A stretch of 64,000 nt of DNA from Sulfuricella sp. (GCA_041651995.1 JBAZID010000003.1:186501-250500), one strand, 5' to 3'; positions 27,350-35,754 are shown, numbered from the stretch's first letter. Notes: generated by a model from the sequence alone, not told the origin. Numbers and translations are program-made.

Positions 27350-28057
27350 CTACGGCACCAGGCCTTCGATCCAGTGGCGATAGAGCTGTTCCGCGACCTG
27401 ATTCAAGCCTGGCACGCGAGCCGGCAAATCCTGCTGAATGACTCCAACGGCTTGTACGCCCGGGCTGCTTGACGCCGCAGCAATCTCTTCTGCTCCGATA
27501 GCACACCACTCTTTCACCATCTCTTCAGTCATTTCAACATGGCACTGCATGGCCAGGTGAGGACCCATTACAAAAGCCTGATTCTGGCAATATGCACTGC
27601 TCAGGATCGTGGTTGCGCCGGATGGAAGGGAAAAAGTCTCACCATGCCAGTGAAATGCCGTAAATTCACCTGTTTCGCCAAACCACGCCCGTGCCTCGGT
27701 ATTTTTTGCCACCGCCACCTCGCCCCAGCCAATCTCCTTGACCGGATTGGGCCCCACTGACCCGCCCAGCGCTTTGGCCATGAGCTGTCCACCGAGGCAA
27801 TGACCCAGCACGGGGATGCCAGCAGCGGCAGCCTGCCGGATCAGCGCCAGAACCGGCGGAATCCATGGCAAATCGTCATTAACGCTCATCGGACCGCCCA
27901 TGAACACCAGGCCGGAAAATGCCTGTGCGTTTTGCGGCACAGGCTCACCTTCATCAATCGCAAGCAAACGCCATGGAATATTTTTTTCATCCAGGAATGT
28001 GGCAAAATAACCCGGACCTTCACTTTTGGCATGGCGAAATATAGCAACCGGTTTCAT
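27350..28057 (-). CDS. class I glutamine amidotransferase-like protein
   Basis: A 235-residue cytoplasmic protein of the GMP synthase-type glutaminase family, without a synthetase domain. The triad is visible as Cys87 in PVLGHCLGGQL, with His173 and Glu175 in MQCHVEM. Substrate and partner are unknown; related stand-alone proteins include gamma-glutamyl-hydrolysing enzymes. Its ATG lies only 20 bp from the start of the divergent retropepsin gene, so the two promoters must overlap each other or the coding regions. Confidence 0.85.
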   Translation of the reverse strand: MKPVAIFRHAKSEGPGYFATFLDEKNIPWRLLAIDEGEPVPQNAQAFSGLVFMGGPMSVNDDLPWIPPVLALIRQAAAAGIPVLGHCLGGQLMAKALGGSVGPNPVKEIGWGEVAVAKNTEARAWFGETGEFTAFHWHGETFSLPSGATTILSSAYCQNQAFVMGPHLAMQCHVEMTEEMVKEWCAIGAEEIAAASSSPGVQAVGVIQQDLPARVPGLNQVAEQLYRHWIEGLVP

Positions 28058-28077
28058 TCTAGGGAGCCTCCAGCATC

Positions 28078-28728
28078 ATGAAAAAACGATATTCTAGCCT
28101 AGCCTTGATGACAGTGTTGTTATTCTCTGCTTCGTCTCACGCAACCAATATCAGCGTGGTTGGACTATTCAGCGGCAAAGCGATTGTCACCATCAATGGG
28201 GGCACTCAGAAATTACTCAAGGCAGGAGAAAAGACGCCTGAGGGAGTAAAGCTCATCAGCGCGGATTCAAATCAGGCCGTGCTGGAAATCGATGGCAAGC
28301 AACAAACCCTGAGCCTTGGCCAGGGCGTCTCAACGGGAGGGGTCGGGGACTCGGACGGCAAATCCAGCGTAACGCTGACTGCTGACGCGCAGGGACACTT
28401 CATCACCACTGGCAGCATCAACGGCAGCCCCACCCGCTTTCTTGTGGACACTGGCGCCAGCGCAATCAGCATGAGCAGCGCCGAAGCCAAGCGGCTGGGC
28501 ATTTCCTACCTCAACGGCCAGCGCGGATTATCCTCTACCGCCAATGGCGTAACGCAGGTTTACATCGTCAGCCTGAACAGCGTCAAAGTGGGTGACATCA
28601 GCCTCAACGGCATTCAAGGGATCGTGCACGAAAGTGCCATGCCCGTGGTTCTGCTGGGCATGAGCTTCCTTAACCGGGTGAACATGAAGCGGGAGGGGAA
28701 TTACATGGTGCTGACCAAGCGATTCTGA
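28078..28728 (+). CDS. exported retropepsin-like aspartic protease
   Basis: A 216-residue protein with a signal peptide (MKKRYSSLALMTVLLFSASSHA). A small beta-rich N-terminal domain spans about 23-95. The C-terminal half is a single-domain aspartic protease fold with FLVDTGASAISM (121-132, catalytic Asp124) and VVLLGMSFLNRV near the end. The TIGR02281-type family of clan AA proteases has this form and would act as a dimer. AGGGAG lies upstream. The role is unknown; it is probably periplasmic. A terminator follows 18 bp after the stop. Confidence 0.85.
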   Translation: MKKRYSSLALMTVLLFSASSHATNISVVGLFSGKAIVTINGGTQKLLKAGEKTPEGVKLISADSNQAVLEIDGKQQTLSLGQGVSTGGVGDSDGKSSVTLTADAQGHFITTGSINGSPTRFLVDTGASAISMSSAEAKRLGISYLNGQRGLSSTANGVTQVYIVSLNSVKVGDISLNGIQGIVHESAMPVVLLGMSFLNRVNMKREGNYMVLTKRF

Positions 28729-28746
28729 ACACCGGACATAGTCAAA

Positions 28747-28772
28747 AAAAATCCCGCACCAGCGGGATTTTT
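28747..28772. terminator. bidirectional intrinsic terminator
   Basis: AAAAATCCCGC (28747-28757) pairs with GCGGGATTTTT (28762-28772) across a 4-base loop, with A and T tracts on both sides. It lies between the convergent retropepsin and folE2 genes and can end both transcripts. Confidence 0.9.
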
Positions 28773-28790
28773 AATTTGTGGCCGTCCCAA

Positions 28791-29618
28791 TCAAGCCCTG
28801 GTCTTGTCTTTTTCGATCAAGGCATAGGCTGAATGATTATGAATGGATTCGAAGTTTTCAGACTCAACGATGTACGCATCGATCCGTTTGTCCTGGTTCA
28901 GCACGGCAGCCACGTCCCGCACCATGTCTTCGACAAATTTCGGATTGTCATAGGCACGCTCGGTAACGTATTTCTCGTCCGGGCGTTTCAGCAATCCGTA
29001 CACTTCACACGATGCCTGGTCTTCGACCATGCGCACGATATCCTCCAGCCACACCATTTCATTGGTGCGAGCCGTCACGGTGACGTGTGAACGCTGGTTA
29101 TGGGCGCCGTAGTCGGAAATCTTCTTCGAGCACGGGCACAGACTGGTCACCGGAATCACCACCTTGGTGGTCTGACGATATTCTCCATTGTGAATTTCGC
29201 CAGTGAACGTGACTTCGTAATCCATCAGGCTCTGCACCCCGGAAACGGGAGCCTTCTTGTTGATGAAATAGGGGAAAGTCATCTCAACGTGGCCAGAATC
29301 CGCCTCCAGGCGCACCACCATCTCGCGCAGCATGGTTTCGAAATTCTCCACCGACACCTCACGCTCGTAGCCATTGAGAATTTCAATGAAACGTGACATG
29401 TGGGTGCCCTTGAAATTGTGGGGCAGGTGCACGTACATATTGAACACGGCGATGGTGTGCTGTACCCCCTCGCTCTTGTCCGCGACTCTCACCGGATGGC
29501 GGATGGACTTGATGCCGACCTTGTCGATGGCGATCTGGCGGCTGTCGTGGGAAGACTGGACATCCTCGATCTCGCAGGCGGCCGTGGTTCCGTCACAGGG
29601 AATGTTGCAATTGCTCAT
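28791..29618 (-). CDS. folE2: GTP cyclohydrolase FolE2 (type IB)
   Basis: Converts GTP to 7,8-dihydroneopterin triphosphate at the start of folate synthesis; FolE2 can use metals other than zinc. The 275 residues contain the metal-binding Cys region VTSLCPCSKKISDYGAHNQR (158-177) and the C-terminal ENFESIHNHSAYA with the conserved Glu and His residues. The N-terminus (MSNCNIPCDGTT) has extra cysteines. The gene is monocistronic, with a promoter in the 67-bp gap to dxs that is overlapped by a 23-bp palindrome (separate entry). Confidence 0.94.
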   Translation of the reverse strand: MSNCNIPCDGTTAACEIEDVQSSHDSRQIAIDKVGIKSIRHPVRVADKSEGVQHTIAVFNMYVHLPHNFKGTHMSRFIEILNGYEREVSVENFETMLREMVVRLEADSGHVEMTFPYFINKKAPVSGVQSLMDYEVTFTGEIHNGEYRQTTKVVIPVTSLCPCSKKISDYGAHNQRSHVTVTARTNEMVWLEDIVRMVEDQASCEVYGLLKRPDEKYVTERAYDNPKFVEDMVRDVAAVLNQDKRIDAYIVESENFESIHNHSAYALIEKDKTRA

Positions 29619-29641
29619 TGATGAATTCCTTACTTCGAGAA

Positions 29642-29685
29642 GTTATGCTGGTTCCCAGTATAACCCCTTCCAATAGCCGAGTAAA
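29642..29685 (-). promoter_or_regulatory. folE2 promoter with overlapping 23-bp palindrome (candidate operator)
   Basis: Read on the minus strand, TTTACT (29680-29685) and TATACT (29657-29662) are 17 bp apart and give a plausible sigma-70 promoter upstream of folE2. An imperfect 23-bp palindrome at 29642-29664, with half-sites GTTAT-CTGG and CCAG-ATAAC, covers the -10 box and start region. This position suits a repressor. folE2 genes are known Zur targets in many bacteria, but this spacing differs from a classic Zur box, so the regulator is unknown. Confidence 0.55.
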
Positions 29686-31533
29686 CTACTCGGGTAATAT
29701 TTTCCTGATGGCGCTTACCAGGCCGTCTTTATCCAGCCCGCATTTCGCCAGCAATTCGGCGGTAGCACCCTGTTCGATGAACGCATCCGGCAGACCCAGA
29801 TGGAGCAGCCTTACCGTCACGTTCTGATCCTGCAGGCTCTCCGCCACTGCACTGCCCGCACCGCCCATGACCGCATTCTCCTCCACCGTCACCAGCAGAT
29901 CATGGCCGGCGGCAAGCTCTTTTACCATTTCCCCGTCCAGAGGCTTGACGAAACGCATGTTGGCAACCGTGGCATTCAACTCCTCGGCCGCCAGCAATGC
30001 CGGAGCCAGCATGCTGCCGAAGGCCAGAATCGCCACTTTCTCGCCGCGGCGGCGAATCTCGCCACGCCCCAGCGGTAGAACGGACATCTCGCTGGCAATC
30101 GCCGCACCCGTGCCGCAGCCGCGCGGATAGCGCACCGCTGTGGGCTGGTCAAGCTGGAAGGCGGTGTAAAGCATCTGGCGGCACTCATTCTCGTCACTCG
30201 GCGCCATCACCACCATATTGGGGATACAGCGCAGGAAGGAGAGATCAAAACTGCCGGCATGCGTCGGACCATCGGCTCCGACCAACCCGGCACGGTCGAT
30301 GGCGAACACCACGGGCAGGTTCTGTAGGGCGACATCATGCACCAGTTGATCGTAGGCGCGCTGCAGGAAGCTGGAGTAAATCGCCACCACCGGCTTCAAG
30401 CCCTCGCAGGCCAGTCCGGCGGCAAATGTGACGGCATGCTGCTCGGCAATACCGACATCAAAATAACGCGCGGGGAAATCTTCGGAGAATTTCACCATGC
30501 CCGAACCTTCGCACATGGCCGGGGTGACGCCCACCAGGCGTGTATCGAGCGCAGCCATATCGCACAGCCAGTCGCCAAACACCTGGGTGTAGGTTTGACG
30601 GCTGCCTGGCTGGCTATCCATCACGCCATCCTCGGGGTTGAATTTGGTGACGCCGTGATAGCGGCAGGGGTCTTCCTCTGCCCGCTTGAAGCCCTTGCCT
30701 TTCTGGGTCACCACGTGCAGGAACTGCGGCCCTTCGAGCTTCTTGATGTTGGTCAGGGTAGTAACCAGCGCATCCAGATCATGTCCATCGATGGGGCCGA
30801 TATAGTTAAAACCGAATTCCTCGAAAAGGGTGCCCGGAATCACCATACCCTTCATGTGTTCTTCGGCGCGCTTGGCCAGTTCAAGTATCGGCGGCGCCAC
30901 CGACAGCATCTTTTCCCCCGCCTTGCGGGCGGCGGCATAGAAGCGCCCCGACATGAGCTTGGCAAGGTAGTTGTTGAGCGCGCCCACATTGGGCGAAATC
31001 GACATGTCGTTGTCGTTAAGTACCACCAGCAGGTTGGCATCCATGGCGCCGGCGTTGTTGAGCGCCTCGAACGCCATCCCCGCCGTCATGGCACCATCAC
31101 CGATGATGGCCACGGCGCGCCGTCCGGACCCCTGCTGCTTGGCCGCCACCGCCATGCCGAGGGCAGCACTGATGGAGGTACTGGAATGGCCAACACCGAA
31201 AGCGTCAAAGGGGCTTTCATCACGGCGCGGAAAGCCGGCAATTCCGCCAAACTGGCGCATTCCGGCCATCGCCTCGCGCCGCCCGGTGAGTATCTTGTGC
31301 GGGTAGGTCTGGTGCCCCACATCCCACACCAGGCGGTCGGAGGGAGTATTGAACACGTAGTGCAGCGCAATCGTCAGCTCCACCGTGCCGAGATTGGAGG
31401 AAAGGTGCCCGCCGGTGCGTGACACGCTCTCGACCAGAAAAGCGCGCAATTCCCCGGCAAGCTGCGGCAATTGCTTGCTATCGAGCGCACGCAACTGCTC
31501 CGGATTATCAATGGTCTCAAGCAGCGGATACAT
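29686..31533 (-). CDS. dxs: 1-deoxy-D-xylulose-5-phosphate synthase Dxs
   Basis: TPP enzyme joining pyruvate and glyceraldehyde 3-phosphate to DXP, the entry to the MEP isoprenoid pathway and to vitamin B6 (via PdxJ). The 615 residues show HVGHQ-type WDVGHQTYPHKILTGR near the N-terminus, the TPP motif IGDGAMTAGMAFEALNNAG, and VGIAEQHAVTFAAGLA in the pyrimidine domain. The ATG overlaps the ispA stop (TGATG). A short perfect inverted repeat (CCGAGTA/TACTCGG, 29677-29693) spans the stop codon. Confidence 0.97.
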   Translation of the reverse strand: MYPLLETIDNPEQLRALDSKQLPQLAGELRAFLVESVSRTGGHLSSNLGTVELTIALHYVFNTPSDRLVWDVGHQTYPHKILTGRREAMAGMRQFGGIAGFPRRDESPFDAFGVGHSSTSISAALGMAVAAKQQGSGRRAVAIIGDGAMTAGMAFEALNNAGAMDANLLVVLNDNDMSISPNVGALNNYLAKLMSGRFYAAARKAGEKMLSVAPPILELAKRAEEHMKGMVIPGTLFEEFGFNYIGPIDGHDLDALVTTLTNIKKLEGPQFLHVVTQKGKGFKRAEEDPCRYHGVTKFNPEDGVMDSQPGSRQTYTQVFGDWLCDMAALDTRLVGVTPAMCEGSGMVKFSEDFPARYFDVGIAEQHAVTFAAGLACEGLKPVVAIYSSFLQRAYDQLVHDVALQNLPVVFAIDRAGLVGADGPTHAGSFDLSFLRCIPNMVVMAPSDENECRQMLYTAFQLDQPTAVRYPRGCGTGAAIASEMSVLPLGRGEIRRRGEKVAILAFGSMLAPALLAAEELNATVANMRFVKPLDGEMVKELAAGHDLLVTVEENAVMGGAGSAVAESLQDQNVTVRLLHLGLPDAFIEQGATAELLAKCGLDKDGLVSAIRKILPE

Positions 31534-32447
31534 CAGGACTGGCGCCGTATGACGAAATCAGCCAGTTGCACCAGCCTTGTGGCCCGGTCACCGAATTCCA
31601 CCAGGGCAGAGAGCGCATTCCGGTGCAACTCCTCAGCCAGATCGCGCGCGGCGGCGAGCCCCAGGATGCTGACATAGGTCGGCTTGTTGTTTTCCGCGTC
31701 CTTGCCGGCAGTCTTGCCCAGGGTGGCGGTGCTGGCCTCCACATCAAGAATGTCATCCACCACCTGGAAGGCCAGCCCGATACATTTGGCATAATGATTA
31801 ACCGCTTCCAGCTGTCCGGACTCAACGCCATCACCGCAATGCGCCCCAAGCAGCACGGCAGCCCGAATCAGGGCACCCGTCTTGTGGATATGCATGAACT
31901 CAAGTTCGGTCTGGTCAAGAGCCTTACCCACCGAATCGAGATCGATCGCCTGTCCGCCCGCCATGCCGCGCGAACCGGCAGCAAGCGCCAGCAGCCGGAC
32001 CATTTCGAGCTGCAGGGAAGGGCTATGAGCAATCGTGCGCTCTGCCACGAGCTGAAAAGCCAGGCTTTGCAGACTATCCCCCACCAGCAGCGCAGTGGCT
32101 TCATCAAACTGCACATGGCAGGTCGGTTTTCCACGCCGCAGGTCGTCGTTATCCATACACGGCAGATCATCATGCACCAGCGAATAAACATGAATCAATT
32201 CCACCGCCGCGGCTACGGTTTCAACTCGTTCCAGCGGAGCTCCACTCAACTCGCCCGCAGCAAAAGCCAGTAGCGGCCGTACCCGCTTGCCCCCATCCAG
32301 AGCAACATAACGCATGGCCTGATGAAGGCGCCGGGGAGCCAGCTCCGGCGCAGGAAGAAGCTCGCCCAGCACTGTCTCCATCCGCACCTGACGCTGCAGC
32401 GCCCAATCCTGGAAATCATTATTCGTTAACACTTGAATTGCCGCCAT
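31533..32447 (-). CDS. ispA: (2E,6E)-farnesyl diphosphate synthase IspA
   Basis: Prenyltransferase that extends dimethylallyl diphosphate with isopentenyl diphosphate to farnesyl diphosphate. The 304 residues carry the first Asp-rich motif DDLPCMD (93-99) and the second, DDILD (231-235), with GGKRVRP (52-58). It lies between xseB (29-bp overlap) and dxs (one-base overlap), the usual proteobacterial order. Confidence 0.96.
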   Translation of the reverse strand: MAAIQVLTNNDFQDWALQRQVRMETVLGELLPAPELAPRRLHQAMRYVALDGGKRVRPLLAFAAGELSGAPLERVETVAAAVELIHVYSLVHDDLPCMDNDDLRRGKPTCHVQFDEATALLVGDSLQSLAFQLVAERTIAHSPSLQLEMVRLLALAAGSRGMAGGQAIDLDSVGKALDQTELEFMHIHKTGALIRAAVLLGAHCGDGVESGQLEAVNHYAKCIGLAFQVVDDILDVEASTATLGKTAGKDAENNKPTYVSILGLAAARDLAEELHRNALSALVEFGDRATRLVQLADFVIRRQS

Positions 32448-32673
32448 CCACGTTGAAATCGTTCAGGGAACCCGCCTCTAGAATCTTTACCTGCTGCTGC
32501 GCATCCTGAAGTGTAGCCTGACAGTACTTGAGCAGTTCCATGCCGCGCTGGTATGAAGTCAGGGACTGTTCCAGCGGCATCTGGCCCACCTCCATGGCAG
32601 CGACAACCTGTTCCAGTTCGGACAGGGCGCTTTCGAAGTTTTTCGGCGGAGCTATTTTAGTAGGTTTGGTCAT
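32419..32673 (-). CDS. xseB: exodeoxyribonuclease VII small subunit XseB
   Basis: Small regulatory subunit of exonuclease VII. From the ATG at 32673 it has 84 residues (MTKPTKIAPPKNFESALSEL), with the helical core LEQVVAAMEVGQMPLEQSLTSYQRGMELLKYC. An ATG at 32697 would add eight residues (MIAFLTGS); neither start has a strong ribosome-binding site. It overlaps ispA by 29 bases. Confidence 0.93.
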   Translation of the reverse strand: MTKPTKIAPPKNFESALSELEQVVAAMEVGQMPLEQSLTSYQRGMELLKYCQATLQDAQQQVKILEAGSLNDFNVDGGNSSVNE

Positions 32674-32697
32674 CGAGCCGGTTAAAAATGCAATCAA

Positions 32698-33011
32698 TCA
32701 AAATCAAGCGGGCGATTTTACCGGATTATTGCACCGAGGACCAAACTGGGACAGAATGGACTGCTTGCTGGAATGCCCGAACCTTGATTAACGCGGCGCC
32801 CGGTCAAGCTCCAAGCTTTAATTTTTTACAGGGTGAGTTCTTGTTTACGGCTGAATTCAGCCAACTGTAATGAAAACTCCTGGACTTTTCCATTTGCCCC
32901 CAAAAACATGGCTTGAGGCCCGCCTCCCTCCAAAAATCCCGGCCACCCTGCACTTTCAATGCTACGCGTTATATCGTGAGGACAAAACCACCTTCTCAGT
33001 CCGGGCGCGAA
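32698..33011. other. intergenic region between xseB and tRNA-Thr
   Basis: About 310 bp between divergent transcripts. An open frame runs through part of it and on through the tRNA, but its predicted protein here is proline- and lysine-rich with no family resemblance, so I treat it as non-coding. It must hold the xseB-ispA-dxs promoter; I could not pick out a convincing one. The tRNA promoter lies at its right end. Confidence 0.5.
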
Positions 33012-33042
33012 TTAGCAGTCACGAAAACTTTCGTTATATAAT
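33012..33042 (+). promoter_or_regulatory. promoter of tRNA-Thr
   Basis: A perfect TATAAT (33037-33042) lies 10 bp before the tRNA 5' end and is followed by a GC-rich discriminator (GCGCACC), typical of stable-RNA promoters. The -35 is weak; the best candidate is TTAGCA at 33012-33017 with a long 19-bp spacer. Confidence 0.65.
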
Positions 33043-33052
33043 GCGCACCGTC

Positions 33053-33128
33053 GCCGATGTAGCTCAGTTGGTAGAGCAGCGCATTCGTAATGCGAAGGTC
33101 ACCAGTTCGATTCCGGTCATCGGCACCA
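33053..33128 (+). tRNA. tRNA-Thr (anticodon CGU)
   Basis: A 76-nt cloverleaf with acceptor arms GCCGATG and CATCGGC, D-arm GCTCAGTTGGTAGAGC, anticodon loop TTCGTAA (anticodon CGT at positions 34-36), T-loop TTCGATT, discriminator A and an encoded CCA. It closely resembles E. coli thrW, including the mismatch at the base of the anticodon stem. Confidence 0.97.
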
Positions 33129-33134
33129 GATCAG

Positions 33135-33169
33135 GGCCGGCAGCTATTAGCTGCCGGCCTTTTTCTTTG
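33135..33169 (+). terminator. intrinsic terminator after tRNA-Thr
   Basis: GGCCGGCAGCTA (33135-33146) pairs with AGCTGCCGGCC (33149-33159) in a very GC-rich stem, followed by TTTTTC. It sits 7 bp after the tRNA CCA end and runs into the first codons of ydbH. Confidence 0.9.
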
Positions 33170-35128
33170 CTGCCTGCATTCCTCCTTCTGCTGGGCATGT
33201 CTTCTTCTGCCCATGGCCAGCAAATCAGCCTGAGCATTGAGGATATCGTCGCCCCTTCGTTCCAGATCCGGGGGATTGCGGCTCGCCTGGAAAACGACCG
33301 CTTCACGGCGAGCATCGGGCAATTCACCTTTCAGGAGCAGACCTGGAAAAATCTCCATCTCAGCTGCCCGAAAATCCGGCTCGAGCACGACACCATCGCC
33401 TGCGATCAGGGCACGCTGAAAGAAAAACAAAGTTGGCCGGTGCGCTTCAGTTTCGCCCCCAATAAAAAACGGCTGAGTCTTGACCTCAGCCCCGCCGTGA
33501 AGGAGCGCTGGCGGATCGATGCACGCTGGGGTGAGCGCTGGGAAGTCGTGGCCAACATCGAAAAAGGCAACATCGCTCACGCCAAACCCTGGCTACCGGC
33601 GAATATCCCCTCCCCGGGCGCGGGGAGCGTCAGCGGCAAATTCCGGCTAAGTGGCAGCGGCGCGAAACTGCTGGCTGCTGACGCCGATCTGCGGCTCAAC
33701 AAACTTGCATTCAGCAATGCCAGCGGCCTTCATGCCGGCGAAAAAATCAGCGGAAAAGTGACTTTCAAGGCACATCAAAAACATGAGGACATGGTCTGGC
33801 AGGGTCATGCTTCCTGGGATCAGGGCGAAATCTACTGGCACCCGATTTATGTCAGCGGTGGTGGCGTGCAGCTTTCGGCCAGCGGGCACTCCAACCTGAA
33901 GCACATCGAACTGGAGCGAGGTGTGCTGAGCTGGCCGGCAATCGGCGAGGTCAGCGCCTCTGCCGTGTGGGACCTGGCTGCCCGGCAATTTGTTACGGCG
34001 GCAGTTGAGGGCAAGGAACTGAATCTTGAACCGCTCCATGCCACCTTCCTGCTGCCCTTTCTGGAAAAAACCGCCCTCGCCAAGTCGGCTGCGGCTGGCA
34101 AAGCCGGCTTTTCCAGCCGCATTGCCAGCGGAGAGGTTCAGGCGCTGGACCTGACCCTGAACCAGGCTTCGCTCCAGGACAAGGAAGGGCGCTTCGCGCT
34201 GAACGACGTGCATTTGACTCTGCCGTGGCGCGCCCGGTCGGCAAGCGTGGCCAATCTCGACATGGGTAGTGGGCGGGTGCTGGCGCTGCCAATCGGCGGG
34301 TTCAAGAGCGCGATTCACTTGCAGGACAAAAATATCAGCATTCCCCGGCTTGGCATCCCGATTCTGGGCGGCAGCCTCAATATCGAGAATTTCCGGGCCG
34401 CCCAGGCTACAGAGGGCTGGCGCTGGGAATTCGAGGGCGGACTCACGCCCGTTTCCATGGAACAGCTTTCCGCTGCCTTGCACTTGCCAAAAATGCACGG
34501 CACCCTGGCCGGCGTTGTGCCACGCGTGCATTACGATTCGGGCAAACTGGCGCTGGATGGTGCGCTGCTGGTCAAAGCCTTTGACGGCACGGCGGTGCTG
34601 CAGGATCTGGTTCTGTTCGATGTGCTCGGCCATGCGCCGCGCATGCAGGCCAGCCTCGACATGCGCAATCTGGACCTCGACCTGCTTACGCGCGCTTTTT
34701 CCTTCGGCAGCATGCAGGGGCGCATCGATGTGACGGTCAAGGATCTGGAACTTTCCAACTGGAAGCCGGTGAAATTCGATGCCGCCGTGCGCAGCAGCCC
34801 CGGCAATTATCCGCGCAAGATTTCACAGCGCGCGGTACAGAACATATCCGCCCTCGGCGGGGCAGGCGCCGCAGCCGCGATCCAGCGCAGCTTCCTGGGG
34901 TTTTTCGAGCAATTCGGCTATAGCCGGCTTGGCCTGTCATGCGCCCTGAAAAACGGTATCTGCCTGATGGATGGAATCGAAGCCGCGCCCAATGGCTACG
35001 TCATTGTCAAAGGGGGCGGCATACCGGCGATTACGGTAATCGGTTACAATCGCAGCGTCGGCTGGGATGAGCTGATTGCCCGCCTGCAGCGGGTGACACA
35101 AGGCAATGCCAAGCCCATAGTTCAATAG
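33167..35128 (+). CDS. ydbH: YdbH family intermembrane lipid transport protein
   Basis: AsmA/TamB-like protein of the YdbH family. In E. coli YdbH, with YhdP and TamB, moves phospholipids between the inner and outer membranes. About 650 residues, largely beta-strand, with the conserved C-terminal family region (DLELSNWKPVKFD, RKISQRAVQNISALGG, RLGLSCALKNGICLMDG, IPAITVIGYNR). The downstream ynbE and ydbL complete the known operon. The start is uncertain: the frame is open through the tRNA, but the protein can only begin after it. TTG at 33167 gives a hydrophobic signal-like N-terminus (LLPAFLLLLGMSSSAHG); ATG at 33197 would lose it. Neither has a clear ribosome-binding site. Confidence 0.85.
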   Translation: MLPAFLLLLGMSSSAHGQQISLSIEDIVAPSFQIRGIAARLENDRFTASIGQFTFQEQTWKNLHLSCPKIRLEHDTIACDQGTLKEKQSWPVRFSFAPNKKRLSLDLSPAVKERWRIDARWGERWEVVANIEKGNIAHAKPWLPANIPSPGAGSVSGKFRLSGSGAKLLAADADLRLNKLAFSNASGLHAGEKISGKVTFKAHQKHEDMVWQGHASWDQGEIYWHPIYVSGGGVQLSASGHSNLKHIELERGVLSWPAIGEVSASAVWDLAARQFVTAAVEGKELNLEPLHATFLLPFLEKTALAKSAAAGKAGFSSRIASGEVQALDLTLNQASLQDKEGRFALNDVHLTLPWRARSASVANLDMGSGRVLALPIGGFKSAIHLQDKNISIPRLGIPILGGSLNIENFRAAQATEGWRWEFEGGLTPVSMEQLSAALHLPKMHGTLAGVVPRVHYDSGKLALDGALLVKAFDGTAVLQDLVLFDVLGHAPRMQASLDMRNLDLDLLTRAFSFGSMQGRIDVTVKDLELSNWKPVKFDAAVRSSPGNYPRKISQRAVQNISALGGAGAAAAIQRSFLGFFEQFGYSRLGLSCALKNGICLMDGIEAAPNGYVIVKGGGIPAITVIGYNRSVGWDELIARLQRVTQGNAKPIVQ

Positions 35129-35138
35129 CGAGGACCAC

Positions 35139-35321
35139 ATGAAAACGACTCTTTTGGCAGCAGCCGTGCTGCTGGGTGGCGTGACTGCTGGATGCGTCAC
35201 CATCAACATCTATTTCCCGGCCGCCGCCGCGGAAAAAGCCGCAGACAAGATCATCGACGACATCTGGCAACTCAAGCAGGGCGCAAAACCGCAACCTGAA
35301 ACGCAAGGGGAAACAAAATGA
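35139..35321 (+). CDS. ynbE: YnbE family lipoprotein
   Basis: A 60-residue outer-membrane lipoprotein with lipobox VTAGC (Cys19) followed by the family signature VTINIYFPAAAAEKAADKII. In E. coli YnbE partners with YdbH to form a bridge between the two membranes. It follows ydbH by 10 bp and overlaps ydbL (ATGA), so the three genes are one transcription unit. Confidence 0.9.
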   Translation: MKTTLLAAAVLLGGVTAGCVTINIYFPAAAAEKAADKIIDDIWQLKQGAKPQPETQGETK

Positions 35322-35743
35322 AAACCATCACCCGCCTTTCTTCCTGGCTGTTTCTATTCGCCCTGTGGTGGTCCCCGCTGGCTCTGGCCGCCGCCGACCT
35401 GGAAATCAACACCCCCGCCATCACCAGTCTGAAAAATGTCATGCAGCAGCGCCATGGCGATCTGGCGAGCTTCTACGCCAGCGGCGCGGTGGGCCTGACG
35501 CGCGACGGGCTGGTTGCAGTGCGTGACCCTGCCGCCGCGCCACTGGCCCAGCGGCAGGCGATGAATTCGCTGGTCGCGGCGGAAAACCAGGACCGCAAGG
35601 CGCTGTATCGCGAAATCGCGCGCGCCAACGGCCACCCGGAATGGGAAGAGGAAGTGCGTTCGACTTTCGCCCAGCGCTGGATCAGCAAGGCCGCTTCCGG
35701 CTGGTGGTTCCAGAGCCCGAGCGGCGCGTGGACACAAAAGTGA
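35318..35743 (+). CDS. ydbL: YdbL family (DUF1318) periplasmic protein
   Basis: A 141-residue protein with a signal peptide (to about residue 26, LALAAADLE), then the DUF1318 region. This includes a conserved Gly/Asp stretch (ASGAVGLTRDGLVAVRD), YREIARANGHPEWEEEVR and the C-terminal WWFQSPSGAW. It works with YdbH and YnbE in E. coli. Its start overlaps the ynbE stop. A tandem-repeat palindrome follows. Confidence 0.9.
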   Translation: MKTITRLSSWLFLFALWWSPLALAAADLEINTPAITSLKNVMQQRHGDLASFYASGAVGLTRDGLVAVRDPAAAPLAQRQAMNSLVAAENQDRKALYREIARANGHPEWEEEVRSTFAQRWISKAASGWWFQSPSGAWTQK

Positions 35744-35754
35744 TTTCACAATTT

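Noticed and set aside
29677..29693. CCGAGTA/TACTCGG inverted repeat at the dxs stop as a terminator
   Set aside because: The stem is only 7 bp with no following T-tract, and it overlaps the folE2 -35 region; its role is unclear.
32870..33166. Open frame that would extend ydbH upstream by about 100 residues
   Set aside because: It runs straight through the tRNA-Thr gene and its terminator, and the predicted protein there matches no family; it is open by chance.
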